Positions 7,673-17,638 are shown, numbered from the stretch's first letter. The stretch: 64,000 nt of DNA from Cyclobacteriaceae bacterium (GCA_016786585.1 JAEUUI010000030.1:558001-622000), one strand, 5' to 3'. Translations and numbers: made by a program. The notes: generated by a model not told the origin, from the sequence alone.

Positions 7673-8719
7673 TCAGGAGCTTTTGAAAAAATCAAAGTAA
7701 CGCTTCTTCAAAAATCCTTTCTCCCGGAAACGGTATCCTACCAGCAAGCGGAAAACACTCGTTGAATTCTCGAACCGGATATCCTGAAACTTCAACACCC
7801 GCGATTGAATTACGATACCTGCACCGGTAAAGAACCGATGGCCGCTGTAACCGGTTGCAAGCCGGAAGGTATAGCTGCTGTTAAAAATCACATCGTAGTG
7901 CCCTCGCCCGTTCTCGGGGCGATAATAAACCCAATGGTGGGCCGGGCCGATCGCAAACGTGCCATTCACGAACACCCGCTTCAGCACCAGGTTGTAGGAA
8001 TACCCGGGTGCCAGACTGAACGTTGTGTAGCGCAAATGCGAGAAGTCGGTATAGCTTCCATACTCAGCCTGCTTGTTATTCGAAATAATGGCCGAGTCCG
8101 CACCCAGTGTAAACGAATTGATCGTTCCGTATAAAATGAATGAGCCTGCACTTTTCTTCTGGCGATCGGCATAGTTATACGAGGAACGGATGGAGAACTT
8201 TCCGTTGTTCCATACATAAAATGCAGAGACACCGAGATTGCGTGTTACAATGTCCGGGCGAAGCGGATAAGCAATGCCAGGTGGAATTTTCACACCCTCA
8301 TCATCTTTATAAAACCCCGAATATTTCTGATAGTACAAATCCAGGCCGAACGACTTGGTTAGCATATTGATTTGCAAATCGGTGGCTTTTGATGTTCCGT
8401 AAATCGATTCATCGCGTACTGCGATCGGCACGGAAATCGAAACTTCGAAACTCAGTTCAAAAAGATAAAAACCAGCACCGACTTTAAAATCGTTGTTCGG
8501 ATTGAACACCATGGCCGGCTTGTCCTGATTTTTATCCGAGATCGTGAACGACAACGCCCGGTATTTCAGTAACGGCCATATCGAAAAATCGTCAGGAAAT
8601 TCTTCGATGTATTGTGCGCGAACCGAATCTCTCCGCTGCCGGGCAGCTTGATTGTATTGTGCGAAGCCAGCATAGCTCAACAGCAACATGAGAATTGAGA
8701 TGCCGGTTTTTCTGATCAT
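7673..8719 (-). CDS. DUF4421 family protein, probable outer-membrane beta-barrel
   Basis: The 348-residue protein has a signal peptide (residues 1-20, ending SYAGFAQ) and then alternating short hydrophobic/polar strands with many Tyr/Phe, ending in aromatic residues, typical of an outer-membrane barrel. The N-terminal part (YIEEFPDDFSIWPLLKYRAL and GAGFYLFELSFEVSISVPI) matches what I know of the Bacteroidota family DUF4421, whose function is unknown. Its ATG overlaps the hslU stop codon by one base (TAATG), so it is translated as the last gene of the lon-porQ-hslU operon. Confidence 0.78.
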   Translation of the reverse strand: MIRKTGISILMLLLSYAGFAQYNQAARQRRDSVRAQYIEEFPDDFSIWPLLKYRALSFTISDKNQDKPAMVFNPNNDFKVGAGFYLFELSFEVSISVPIAVRDESIYGTSKATDLQINMLTKSFGLDLYYQKYSGFYKDDEGVKIPPGIAYPLRPDIVTRNLGVSAFYVWNNGKFSIRSSYNYADRQKKSAGSFILYGTINSFTLGADSAIISNNKQAEYGSYTDFSHLRYTTFSLAPGYSYNLVLKRVFVNGTFAIGPAHHWVYYRPENGRGHYDVIFNSSYTFRLATGYSGHRFFTGAGIVIQSRVLKFQDIRFENSTSVFRLLVGYRFREKGFLKKRYFDFFKSS

Positions 8720-10122
8720 TAAAGAATGTATTCGCTAAGGTCTTTATTCTTGATCAGGCCGCTGAGTTTTTGTTTGACCATGTTGGCATTAATTGCAATT
8801 CGCGCGTTAGCGCCAATCTTGTCCGGAACATCAAACAGAAATTCATTCAGCAATTTGCTCATCACGGTGTGCAATCTTCGGGCACCAATGTTCTCGACCT
8901 CTGCATTTATTGTAAATGCCGTGTTCGCAATTTCATCGATCGCATCATCTGTGAATTCTACCGATACACCTTCCGCTTCAAAAAGTGCCTGGTACTGTCG
9001 CGTTAATGCGTTCTTAGGCTCTTTCAAAATCCGCACGAAATCTTCGTGGGTAAGATTGCTCAACTCAACGCGTATTGGGAACCGGCCTTGCAACTCCGGA
9101 ATCAGATCGGAAGGTTTGCTGATGTGGAACGCGCCTGCTGCGACAAACAACACATGATCTGTTTTGATAACACCATGCTTGGTGTTTACAGTACTTCCTT
9201 CCACGATCGGTAACAAATCGCGCTGAACGCCTTCACGACTAACATCCGGGCCGCCTCCACCCTTGCGTGAACCCGAAGCGATCTTATCGATCTCATCGAT
9301 AAAAATAATCCCAGCATCTTCTGCCTTGCGGATCGCAATCTCTTTTACTTCATCCATGTCAATCAGCTTGGACGCTTCTTCCTCCAGCAAAATAACACGC
9401 GCCTCGCTTACCGTAACTTTGCGCTTCTTTGCTTTTTTCGGCATCATGCCACCAATCATTTCCTGCAGGTTCATCATAGATACTTCGTCCATCATGCCTG
9501 CACCGATCATGCCAATGTTAGAATTACCCGCAGGCTTGATGTTGATATCAATTTTTCGCTCCTCCAGCTCACCGTTCTTTAATTTTTCGCGGAACAATAC
9601 CCGCGTACGTTCATTTAGCTCCACATCACTTGTTGGTACGGATTGATTTTCCTGTTCCTGCTGGGGATTAACAAACCCGGTTTTTGAAGGCTGACGCATC
9701 GGGGGAATCAAGGCATCAAGAATGATATCCTCTACAATCTGGGCAGCGCGTTCCTTTACTTCTTCTTTCTTGCGCGCTTTTACCATGTTTACCGATTGCT
9801 CCACGAGGTCGCGAACCATGCTTTCAACATCACGTCCTACATAGCCGACTTCTGTAAATTTCGAAGCCTCCACTTTCACGAAGGGTGCATCAGCAATCTT
9901 GGCAAGCCTGCGGGCAATTTCAGTTTTACCCACACCGGTAGCCCCGATCATCAATATGTTATTCGGAATGATCTCATCGCGCATTTCCGATTTCACATTC
10001 ATTCTGCGCCAGCGATTGCGCAAGGCAATGGCCACGTTTCGCTTGGCTTCGTGCTGGCCGACAATGTACTTGTCCAACTCGGCAACAATTTGTTGAGGCG
10101 TCAGGTATCCTCCTTCTATCAT
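8719..10122 (-). CDS. hslU: ATP-dependent protease ATPase subunit HslU (ClpY)
   Basis: HslU is the AAA+ unfoldase that feeds substrates to the HslV peptidase in the cytosol. The 467-residue protein has the N-terminal PQQIVAELDKYIVGQHEAKR, Walker A GATGVGKTE near residue 61, the intermediate I-domain (about 110-240), Walker B IIFIDEIDKIA and the C-terminal sensor-2 region with ENIGARRLHTVM. The C-terminal tail LSEYIL is the type that docks into HslV. No hslV lies beside it, so the peptidase must be encoded elsewhere. The start overlaps the porQ stop as ATGA, indicating translational coupling. Confidence 0.95.
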   Translation of the reverse strand: MIEGGYLTPQQIVAELDKYIVGQHEAKRNVAIALRNRWRRMNVKSEMRDEIIPNNILMIGATGVGKTEIARRLAKIADAPFVKVEASKFTEVGYVGRDVESMVRDLVEQSVNMVKARKKEEVKERAAQIVEDIILDALIPPMRQPSKTGFVNPQQEQENQSVPTSDVELNERTRVLFREKLKNGELEERKIDINIKPAGNSNIGMIGAGMMDEVSMMNLQEMIGGMMPKKAKKRKVTVSEARVILLEEEASKLIDMDEVKEIAIRKAEDAGIIFIDEIDKIASGSRKGGGGPDVSREGVQRDLLPIVEGSTVNTKHGVIKTDHVLFVAAGAFHISKPSDLIPELQGRFPIRVELSNLTHEDFVRILKEPKNALTRQYQALFEAEGVSVEFTDDAIDEIANTAFTINAEVENIGARRLHTVMSKLLNEFLFDVPDKIGANARIAINANMVKQKLSGLIKNKDLSEYIL

Positions 10123-11123
10123 AAAGTTCTCTTTTTAAAGATCATTTTGTTCAGATCGGCCGCTACGGTAAATCCGTAAGAGGCTTGACTAACGTTATAG
10201 CCTGTTCGACTGAATGCAATATCAAATGCTTTTATTTTTAACGACAGTCCAAAGGTAATGCCACCACCGTGGTTTTCAGTTTTAAGCTCGGTTTGCTTCA
10301 AAACGTTATAGCCGATCAGAGCATTCACATTTTTGTGGAATAAAATCTCCGCTCCGAAGTTAACATGCTGCATCACTTTACCGAGCGCGCCAAGATCATC
10401 TTCCTCTTCGTTTGGATCGTCATACGCATTGCCTTTCGCCAGGTTATACGCAGTCATAGAAATACGTATTGGCATGTGCTGAGGCTTGAACGTAACACCA
10501 GCCTGCACATCAAATGGAATCGATGTTTCACTTGTCCCGGAATATTCTGATAACACCAAGCCAACATTTTTAATGACAAGACCAATTGTTAAGTCCTGTT
10601 TCGGGTGCCGGAACGTTCCACCCATGTCCACCAGCATGGCGTTGGAGCGATAGCCTGCAATGGAAGAAAAAACACCCTTCAGGTTTACACCGAATGTAAA
10701 CACTCCCACCGTATGACTTTTTGAAATTACCAACGCTGTTTCACCCGACTTGAATGAGCCGGTTTCCTGGCCCGCAGCATCGTACCCCTGGATCTCGCCA
10801 TAGCCGACATGTTGTACACCAAAGGAAACGGTGCTGATGTTTTTAAAATCATGCGCATAGGCAAACACCGACTGCCCGATATCGCCAACATAGAAGGTGT
10901 ATCCGGCCGATGCAATGCCAGCCAGTGAATCGGTGACCAGAGCCGGGTTGGAAAAGAAAAAATTTACATCGCGATTCGCCAGCGAAACATTCACCGCACC
11001 CAGAGCCGCCATTCGGGCGCTGGACGGAACATTTAAAAACTCGTACGAACGTTTACCACCAAACTGTGCAACGCACTGAATGGTCATAATAATCCCCGGC
11101 AGTATCAGGTAAAGTTTGCGCAC
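10119..11123 (-). CDS. porQ: Type IX secretion system protein PorQ
   Basis: The 334-residue protein has a signal peptide (residues about 1-19) and then FGGKRSYEFLNVPSSARMAA near residue 22, the hallmark start of the PorQ/PorV-like barrel family, followed by LGAVNVSLANRDVNFFFSNP. The rest shows alternating beta-strand patterns consistent with an outer-membrane barrel of the FadL-like group. In Porphyromonas PorQ is needed for type IX secretion and belongs to the attachment complex with PorU, PorV and PorZ. Here it lies between lon and hslU, not with other por genes. PorV is also similar, but the length and the N-terminal motif favour PorQ. Confidence 0.85.
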   Translation of the reverse strand: MRKLYLILPGIIMTIQCVAQFGGKRSYEFLNVPSSARMAALGAVNVSLANRDVNFFFSNPALVTDSLAGIASAGYTFYVGDIGQSVFAYAHDFKNISTVSFGVQHVGYGEIQGYDAAGQETGSFKSGETALVISKSHTVGVFTFGVNLKGVFSSIAGYRSNAMLVDMGGTFRHPKQDLTIGLVIKNVGLVLSEYSGTSETSIPFDVQAGVTFKPQHMPIRISMTAYNLAKGNAYDDPNEEEDDLGALGKVMQHVNFGAEILFHKNVNALIGYNVLKQTELKTENHGGGITFGLSLKIKAFDIAFSRTGYNVSQASYGFTVAADLNKMIFKKRTL

Positions 11124-11157
11124 GTTGCAATATCGGCTAATTACTTCTCAGAGGCAA

Positions 11158-13620
11158 TTAGTTAAGCAACGGCTGCCGAACATCGGTAAGTGTAAACGTG
11201 ACCGGATTTTTTACGCGATCTTTCAGCAACGCAAGCTTCAGAACTTCACCAACGGTTTCCACATAATAAAATGTGAGACCTTTGATGTAGTGAGGTTCGA
11301 TCTCGTCAATGTCGCGCTGATTTTTCTTGCTCAGGATGATCTCTTTAATACCACTGCGTTTCGCGGCAAGGATTTTCTCCTTGATTCCGCCTACCGGCAG
11401 AACTTTACCGCGCAGGGTAATCTCTCCCGTCATGGCGAGCTTCGACTTAACTTTCCGTTGCGTATAAATTGACGCAAGCGAAGTGAACATCGTTATCCCC
11501 GCTGAAGGTCCGTCTTTTGGAACAGCGCCTGCCGGAACGTGAATGTGTAAATCGTATTGCTGGAAAATCCGGTGATCAATACCAAGCTCTTCCGCATTGG
11601 CTTTCAAATATGATAACGCAGCCACTGCAGACTCCTTCATCACATCACCTAACTGTCCGGAGATTGTAAGTCCTCCTTTTCCTTTATTGAGACTTGATTC
11701 TACAAACAAAATCTCTCCGCCTACCTGTGTCCAGGCGAGCCCGGTTACTACACCGGCAACATCGTTACCCTGGTATAATTCTTCATCAAATATTTCAGCA
11801 CCCAGAACCTTGCGCACGGTTTCTTCGGTAATTTCTTTTTCATAAGGCTCTTCCATCGCCAGTGACTTGGCAATGTTGCGGACTACCGTTCCGATTTTTC
11901 GTTCGAGACTTCGAACACCGGATTCCCGAGTGTAGCTGTCAATAATTTTTGCAATCGCCTTCTTGGGAAATTTCACATCAGATGCCTTCAATCCATGCTC
12001 CTTTAATTGCTTGGGAACAAGGTGTCGTGTAGCGATCTCAATTTTTTCTTCCTGTGTATAACCGGTTATCTCGATGATTTCCATCCGGTCGCGTAGCGCA
12101 GGGTGAATAGTATCAAGTGAGTTAGCCGTAGCGATGAAAAGAATCTTCGACAGGTCGTACTCCACTTCGAGGAAGTTATCGCCAAACGCACTGTTTTGTT
12201 CCGGATCTAAAACTTCCAATAAAGCAGAGGATGGATCGCCCCTGAAGTCTGAACGAACTTTGTCGATTTCATCCAGGATGAACACCGGGTTAGAGGATTG
12301 CGTCTTCTTGATGTTTTGCAAAATCTTTCCGGGCATCGCTCCCACATATGTTTTGCGATGACCGCGGATTTCCGCTTCATCATGAACGCCACCCAGCGAC
12401 ATGCGAACATATTTTCTGTTCAATGCCTTTGCGATAGAACGTCCGAGTGATGTTTTACCAACTCCCGGAGGGCCATACAGGCAAAGTATCGGGCCTTTCA
12501 TGTCCTGCTTCAGTTTCAGCACCGCGAGGTATTCGAGGATTCGCGTTTTGACTTTCGTCAGACCGAAGTGATCTTTATCAAGAACCTTCTTTGCATTCTG
12601 CAGATCGAAGTTATCTTCCGTAAATTCATTCCACGGCAGATCAAGCATGAACTCCACATAGTTCATGGCCACAGGATACTCAGCTGACGCAGGATTAACA
12701 CGCAATAACTTGTCGAGCTCTTTATTAAAATGTGCTGCCGTTTCTTTTGACCATTTCTTTTGCTCTCCACGCTTGCGAAGTTGCTCAACTTCCTTATCGG
12801 GCGTATCGTAGCCTAACTCATCCTGCAACACCCGTATCTGCTGCCGCAGGAAATAATCACGCTGCTGCTGATCAATGTCGGTATGTACCTTTTTCTGAAT
12901 CTCACTTTTGATTTCCAGCATCTGAACTTCCTTCAGCATGTATTGCAACAGCAATGTTCCGCGTTCGCTGATGCTGGGTGTTTCCAGTATTTTCTGCTTG
13001 TCACCAACTTCCACATTCAAATTTGAAGAAAGGAAGTGTACCAGAAACTGCATGCTCTGAATATTATCGAGCGCTACATGTGCCTCCTGCGGAATTTCCG
13101 GATTCAACCGAAGAATTTTGGAAGCTGCATCACGCAACGATTGAGATAACGCCTTTGATTCCTTACTCTTCATGTCGAAAGGCGGATCAACCAGCAGATT
13201 AATTTTTGCAGTCAGGTAAGGCTCTTCCTGAACAAACTCACTGATCGCGAAACGATTCTTGCCCTGAATAATGATTGTTGTATTACCATCGGGAAGCACG
13301 AGCATTTTTATAATGCGTGCGATGGTTCCCGTTTTATACAGATCATCAATGCCCGGTTCTTCGGAAGCATTCTTCTGTGCAACAACACCGATGATGCGAT
13401 TTCCCTGGTAAGCTTTCTTGACGAGACGAATTGATTTCTGCCGGCCAACCGTAATTGGAATAACTACACCCGGAAAAAGTACTGTATTTTTAATCGGCAG
13501 AATAGAAAGTTCATCCGGCAGTTCATCCGCCTTCAGATCGCTTTCCTGTTCAGGGTTAATCATCTGAATCAGGTCATCGGCTTCCTCTCTGGCCATAAAT
13601 AAAGGTTGCGATTTAAACAT
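11158..13620 (-). CDS. lon: Lon protease (ATP-dependent Ser/Lys protease)
   Basis: Lon degrades damaged and regulatory proteins in the cytosol. The 820-residue chain has the N-terminal LON substrate domain (about 40-240), the AAA+ module with Walker [10 protein letters not shown] near 388 and Walker [10 protein letters not shown], and the C-terminal peptidase with the Ser-Lys dyad (serine in [11 protein letters not shown], lysine in [14 protein letters not shown]). The start is taken at 13620; an ATG eight codons later (MAREEADDL) is also possible. It is the first gene of a minus-strand operon with porQ, hslU and DUF4421. A perfect dyad lies 8 bp upstream of its start. Confidence 0.95.
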   Translation of the reverse strand: MFKSQPLFMAREEADDLIQMINPEQESDLKADELPDELSILPIKNTVLFPGVVIPITVGRQKSIRLVKKAYQGNRIIGVVAQKNASEEPGIDDLYKTGTIARIIKMLVLPDGNTTIIIQGKNRFAISEFVQEEPYLTAKINLLVDPPFDMKSKESKALSQSLRDAASKILRLNPEIPQEAHVALDNIQSMQFLVHFLSSNLNVEVGDKQKILETPSISERGTLLLQYMLKEVQMLEIKSEIQKKVHTDIDQQQRDYFLRQQIRVLQDELGYDTPDKEVEQLRKRGEQKKWSKETAAHFNKELDKLLRVNPASAEYPVAMNYVEFMLDLPWNEFTEDNFDLQNAKKVLDKDHFGLTKVKTRILEYLAVLKLKQDMKGPILCLYGPPGVGKTSLGRSIAKALNRKYVRMSLGGVHDEAEIRGHRKTYVGAMPGKILQNIKKTQSSNPVFILDEIDKVRSDFRGDPSSALLEVLDPEQNSAFGDNFLEVEYDLSKILFIATANSLDTIHPALRDRMEIIEITGYTQEEKIEIATRHLVPKQLKEHGLKASDVKFPKKAIAKIIDSYTRESGVRSLERKIGTVVRNIAKSLAMEEPYEKEITEETVRKVLGAEIFDEELYQGNDVAGVVTGLAWTQVGGEILFVESSLNKGKGGLTISGQLGDVMKESAVAALSYLKANAEELGIDHRIFQQYDLHIHVPAGAVPKDGPSAGITMFTSLASIYTQRKVKSKLAMTGEITLRGKVLPVGGIKEKILAAKRSGIKEIILSKKNQRDIDEIEPHYIKGLTFYYVETVGEVLKLALLKDRVKNPVTFTLTDVRQPLLN

Positions 13621-13627
13621 AGAAAAA

Positions 13628-13642
13628 GTGCCATAATGGCAC
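13628..13642. promoter_or_regulatory. Perfect dyad immediately upstream of lon, candidate operator
   Basis: GTGCCAT-A-ATGGCAC is a 7-1-7 inverted repeat starting 8 bp before the lon start codon. A minus-strand TAAATTAG box (complement of 13652-13659) lies about 10 nt upstream of it, so the dyad would cover the predicted transcription start. It is not the CIRCE element. The cognate repressor is unknown. Confidence 0.4.
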
Positions 13643-13715
13643 GCTAAGGAACTAATTTAACGTTAAAACTTATTGGTAGCCTAACCCGACAATACTGGTG
13701 CCAGAACACGGCTAC

Positions 13716-13725
13716 CGGTTAACCG
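13716..13725. repeat. Short palindrome in the lon / PorE-like divergent spacer
   Basis: CGGTTAACCG is a perfect 10-bp palindrome roughly midway between the divergent lon and PorE-like genes. Ten-base palindromes occur by chance, so this is only a weak operator candidate. Confidence 0.25.
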
Positions 13726-13791
13726 TCAGGTTGTAAAAGAAGTGAAATTGTCTCAACTTTAATTCACGCACATTTTTTCCAAACGCGTTTT

Positions 13792-15765
13792 GTGTTGAAA
13801 AACCATTTTTTTGCCTGTTTAGTCATTTTTTCACTGTTTGCATGCGCTCACGTTTCGGCACAAAAGCCCGATAAAAAGTTTAAAAAAGGCGGAGTTGTGG
13901 CGGTCGATGATAGTCTGACAACGTTTAGCCAGTCTGACATCTTTGCGTTTCCGAACGTTAATAAAATTCCGTACTACAGAGACCCAAAAAAGTATAATTA
14001 TCTCCGGCAACTTGAAGCATCGTACGCCGACCGAGAGCAATACCGTGATCTTCGGAAGTATGTTGGCAATTTCGGGATCGAAAATTTTTCGAAGAACACG
14101 CTCATGCTTTGGCAGTTGGCCAAGCTTTCGCAGAAGTTTGGTCAGCGTGGTGAAAGCATTCTCCTATATAAGCTTGTGTTAAAACATCATCGCGAAGATG
14201 TTGACGGAAAAAGTGTACAATATGAATATGATACACTTATACGAAATGAGCGTGACTACTACGTTCCGTTAAAACAATATTACGATCTCGTTGAGTACCG
14301 GAAAGAGATCGACACGCTCCGGCCTCCCCAGGGTGTACTCATTAACATGGGTCAGACCATCAACTCACCGAAAGCTGATTACGCACCAACCATCGGTAAC
14401 GTGGATACGCTGTTGCTGTTCTCTTCCAAGCGAAATGCGCATTCCGTATCAATCGAACGAACCTACGATGAAGATTTGTTTTACAGCGTGCGCGACATGG
14501 GCGTATGGCTGGATGCCAAAGAATTTAAGAATATCAACACAAGTTATAATGAAGGTTCCGCTTCACTGAGTCAGGATGGAAAATATCTCTACTTCGCGCG
14601 CTGTAACTCTCCTGATTCTTACGGAAGCTGCGACATTTTCGTAGCTGAAAATTTGGGTGAAAAAGGCTGGGGCAATGTTCACAACTTAGGTAAGAACATC
14701 AATTCCACTGCGTGGGATTCGCACCCGTCTCTTTCCCATTCGGGGGATACCATCTTCTTTACATCCGACAGATTGGGAGGTTTTGGGCTTGCCGATATTT
14801 ACTATTCCGTGAAAGATGCGGGCGGAAACTGGCAGCCGGCAAAAAACATCGGTCCGATTATCAACACCCGCAACAACGATGTAAGCCCATTCTTCCATCA
14901 TAAATTTAATGTACTATACTTCAGCTCGAACGGACAGCCGCTCAACTTTGGCAACTTTGATATTTATAAATCATATCTGCATGGTAGCATGTGGGAAGAG
15001 CCCAAGAATATCGGTCCTCTTGTGAATGGTGAAGGCAGCGAGTATTACTTCACGATTGATTCTGAATCGGAAGAGATTTACTACGCACGATCAGAAAGCG
15101 ATCCGAACGATCTTGACTTGCATTCGTTTCCTGTTCCGATGGAGGCACATCCTGAAGCTGTCATTACATTAAAAGGAACCTTGAAAGATGCCGCCACCGG
15201 CCAGCCGATGAAGGGCATTGTTTCCATCATCGACCTGGAAGAAGGAATTGAAGTTGCCCCAAAGTTTCTCCGGCCTGATGGCAGCTTCGACTTTAGCCTG
15301 ATCAACAAAAGAAAATACCTGCTGATCATCCAAGGTGACGATTTCTTCAGAATTGAAGAGATATTTTTCCTTGATGGCGACATGCAGCTTGATCGCACGG
15401 TTGAAAAGATTGAACCTAAACTTGCTTTCAAATCGCTTGAGTTCGAAAACGGTAAAGCTGATATTCTTGAAGCCATGCATCAGGATTTAGACCGCATTGC
15501 CAACTTCCTGATTGATCATCCGAAATACGGACTTAGTATCTCCGGCCACACCGATTCACAGGGGAACAAGGATTCAAACCTTCGCTTGTCGCAAGCCCGG
15601 GCAGATGCCATCAAAGCATACCTGGTCGATCAATTCAAAATTGATGCGGAAAGAATCAACGCCCGCGGTTACGGAAGCGAAAAACCTTTGGTGGAAGAAA
15701 AAACGGAAGAAGACAAACGGTTAAACCGCAGGGTTGAATTTGAAATACTGCACAACGAGAATTAG
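13792..15765 (+). CDS. OmpA-family protein with beta-propeller repeats, PorE-like
   Basis: Read from a GTG at 13792 (a TTG follows directly), the 657-residue protein has a signal peptide (CLVIFSLFACAHVSAQ), an alpha-helical region (about 60-150), PD40/WD40-like propeller repeats (for example ASLSQDGKYLYFARC and HPSLSHSGDTIFFTSDR), a carboxypeptidase-regulatory-like domain near 460-530 (LKGTLKDAATGQPMKGIVSI) and a C-terminal OmpA peptidoglycan-binding domain (ISGHTDSQGNKDSN, LNRRVEFEIL). This order resembles PorE of the type IX secretion system, which links the secretion machinery to peptidoglycan. PorE is usually a lipoprotein; here a Cys (FACAH) lies near the cleavage region but a clean lipobox is uncertain. 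Other OmpA/PD40 proteins share the design, so the name is tentative. Confidence 0.75.
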   Translation: MLKNHFFACLVIFSLFACAHVSAQKPDKKFKKGGVVAVDDSLTTFSQSDIFAFPNVNKIPYYRDPKKYNYLRQLEASYADREQYRDLRKYVGNFGIENFSKNTLMLWQLAKLSQKFGQRGESILLYKLVLKHHREDVDGKSVQYEYDTLIRNERDYYVPLKQYYDLVEYRKEIDTLRPPQGVLINMGQTINSPKADYAPTIGNVDTLLLFSSKRNAHSVSIERTYDEDLFYSVRDMGVWLDAKEFKNINTSYNEGSASLSQDGKYLYFARCNSPDSYGSCDIFVAENLGEKGWGNVHNLGKNINSTAWDSHPSLSHSGDTIFFTSDRLGGFGLADIYYSVKDAGGNWQPAKNIGPIINTRNNDVSPFFHHKFNVLYFSSNGQPLNFGNFDIYKSYLHGSMWEEPKNIGPLVNGEGSEYYFTIDSESEEIYYARSESDPNDLDLHSFPVPMEAHPEAVITLKGTLKDAATGQPMKGIVSIIDLEEGIEVAPKFLRPDGSFDFSLINKRKYLLIIQGDDFFRIEEIFFLDGDMQLDRTVEKIEPKLAFKSLEFENGKADILEAMHQDLDRIANFLIDHPKYGLSISGHTDSQGNKDSNLRLSQARADAIKAYLVDQFKIDAERINARGYGSEKPLVEEKTEEDKRLNRRVEFEILHNEN

Positions 15766-15769
15766 TAGC

Positions 15770-16198
15770 ATGAAAATAATCCTCACTTTTAGTATTGTGA
15801 TTGCAGGGTACTGCACTTGCGCGCAGGGCGTTTCGACAAAAAACGATAGCGCTCGGTATCGGTCAACAACTCCAGTGTGGCGTTTACAACCTAAAGTTCC
15901 GAACGTACTCTTAAGCCCGCTTCAGGTTGACTCGCTTGCTACCCTGGGGGTGTCGACTAATTTTTGTGATCGCCCTCATGGCATATTGATAATAGATGAT
16001 CAGGAAGTCCCATGTGACTCAATTTCTAACTTAAAGCCCGATAACATCGTGGATATCCGAATACTATCTATACCTGAGACCCACGCCCTCTATGGCGATA
16101 AGGGCGATCCATATGGAGCGCTCGTACTTATAACAAAAAAGTACAAACGAGACACAAAAAACGATAAGGAGAACATTCGTCAAAAACAAAAGCCCTGA
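15770..16198 (+). CDS. Small secreted protein with a TonB-receptor plug-like segment
   Basis: From the ATG at 15770 the 142-residue product has a signal peptide (residues 1-18, ending YCTCAQ). Its second half contains LKPDNIVDIRILSIPETHAL followed by YGDKGDPYGALVLITKKYK. This pattern (an Asn/Asp-rich turn, a strand, an ALYG turn, then GALVLITK) is very like the plug domain of SusC-type TonB-dependent receptors, but there is no barrel. It sits 4 bp after the PorE-like stop, so the two genes are probably cotranscribed. Its stop codon is inside the stem of a terminator. Function unknown; it might be a plug-like regulator or a decayed receptor remnant. Confidence 0.6.
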   Translation: MKIILTFSIVIAGYCTCAQGVSTKNDSARYRSTTPVWRLQPKVPNVLLSPLQVDSLATLGVSTNFCDRPHGILIIDDQEVPCDSISNLKPDNIVDIRILSIPETHALYGDKGDPYGALVLITKKYKRDTKNDKENIRQKQKP

Positions 16199-16216
16199 TG
16201 AACAGGGCTTTTTTTA
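16186..16216. terminator. Bidirectional terminator between the PorE-like operon and rseP
   Basis: AGCCCTG (16191-16197), loop ATGAA, CAGGGCT (16203-16209), followed by eight T on the plus strand and by an A-rich flank that gives a T-rich tail on the minus strand. The plus-strand gene's TGA stop (16196-16198) falls at the stem/loop junction. It can end both converging transcripts. Confidence 0.85.
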
Positions 16217-16234
16217 TTATTGATCCTTACCAGG

Positions 16235-17638
16235 TTAGTGGAATAGTTTTGCAATGTCGTTATAGAAAACGAACACCATCAGCACAATCAGCAACGCGAA
16301 ACCAATCTTCAATGATGTCTCAAAGAATTTCTCTGATGGCTCCCGGCCGGTAATCATTTCATACAGCAGGAACATCACGTACCCGCCATCAAGTGCCGGA
16401 ATCGGCAACAGGTTCATAAACGCGAGCACCATCGACAGCAACCCGGTCATACTCCAGAAACGAACCCAATCCCAGTTTCCGCCATAGGCTTTCGCGATGC
16501 CGATAGGTCCCGACAAGGAATTCTTCAAGGAAATCTGACCTGAGAAAATTTTCTTAAACGCTTTTAACTGCGTGGTGATCACACCAAATGCACGGCCTGC
16601 GCCCATCCCGAGCGATTGTCCGAAGCTGTATTTGATTACCGACAGTTCTTTTTCATCGATTCCTTTCGGCAGATAGCCGATCATGTAATGATCTTTAAAG
16701 CTCTTTTTAAACGCAAGCGTTTCCTCACCACGCTTAATCTTGATCGAAAGCGAGTCAAGCTTCTTTCCTTTTACGGCTTTCGTAACCTGATCCTGAAATT
16801 CAATTGGCTGACCGTTTATTTCAACAATGCGGTCACCCGGCTGCAGATTGATCTGACCAGCAATAGTTTCCATTTTATCACCTTCTTCCTGTTTCGCAGA
16901 ATCGTATGGAATAAAGGTTTTCTCAACCTTCTCAACCAAAGGTTCAATGCGGGGCGCAATAAAATTTAAAGAAGCTTCCTTCGAATTGAAGTTTTCAATG
17001 AAATCAGCCGGGATTGAAATTTTAAGCTGCTCTCCGTTACGGTCAACAGTATAGTATGAATCCTGCGCAAGCAATGCATCCGGTTGTGATACTTCTGAAA
17101 AATCGTCAAACGCTTTACCGTTAATGGCAACAATTTTATCACCTGTTTGTAACCCAATCTTGCGACCGAGTTCGCGGGCTTCAATTCCACCGTGTGTGTT
17201 CACATATTTTGTCGGGATGTAGGTATCACCCACGAAGTATGTCAAACAAACGAAGATGATAATCCCCACAATCACGTTTACGATAATACCGCCAAGCATC
17301 ACAATCAATCGCTGCCAGGCCGGCTTCGAGCGAAACTCCCACGGCTGTGGCGGAGTTTTCATTTGCTCTTTGTCCATGCTTTCATCCACCATCCCAGCAA
17401 TCTTCACATATCCGCCAAGCGGGAACCAACCCACTCCAAACTCTGTATCACCCTTCTTATATTTTAAGAGTGAGAAATTTGCCACATTGGCGAGCGGAAA
17501 AAGAAAGTCGAAGAACAGGTAAAATTTCTCTACCCGTATATTGAATGTACGGGCTGCAATGAAATGGCCCCATTCGTGTACAGCAATCAAAATAGAAAGG
17601 CTCAGCAGAAGCTGGGCCGTCATGATAAATCCTTCCAT
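16235..17638 (-). CDS. rseP: RseP-family site-2 zinc metalloprotease
   Basis: This intramembrane M50 protease of 467 residues has the zinc motif HEWGH at residues 21-25 in the first TM helix, two PDZ domains (about 150-290, with INGKAFDDF and LQPGDRIVEINGQPI), and the second active-site motif NLLPIPALDGG near 405 followed by two further TM helices. It cleaves membrane-spanning anti-sigma factors and signal-peptide remnants in the inner membrane. Its ATG overlaps the dxr stop (TGATG), which is the usual Bacteroidota dxr-rseP pairing. Its substrate anti-sigma factor is not in the window. Confidence 0.93.
   Translation of the reverse strand: MEGFIMTAQLLLSLSILIAVHEWGHFIAARTFNIRVEKFYLFFDFLFPLANVANFSLLKYKKGDTEFGVGWFPLGGYVKIAGMVDESMDKEQMKTPPQPWEFRSKPAWQRLIVMLGGIIVNVIVGIIIFVCLTYFVGDTYIPTKYVNTHGGIEARELGRKIGLQTGDKIVAINGKAFDDFSEVSQPDALLAQDSYYTVDRNGEQLKISIPADFIENFNSKEASLNFIAPRIEPLVEKVEKTFIPYDSAKQEEGDKMETIAGQINLQPGDRIVEINGQPIEFQDQVTKAVKGKKLDSLSIKIKRGEETLAFKKSFKDHYMIGYLPKGIDEKELSVIKYSFGQSLGMGAGRAFGVITTQLKAFKKIFSGQISLKNSLSGPIGIAKAYGGNWDWVRFWSMTGLLSMVLAFMNLLPIPALDGGYVMFLLYEMITGREPSEKFFETSLKIGFALLIVLMVFVFYNDIAKLFH

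Noticed and set aside
8719-10122. ClpX instead of HslU
   Set aside because: The protein has the HslU-type intermediate domain and no zinc-binding N-domain; the end LSEYIL fits HslU.
10727-10915. Small frame inside porQ (minus strand, other phase)
   Set aside because: It is fully nested in a well-supported gene, and its translation shows low-complexity basic residues only.
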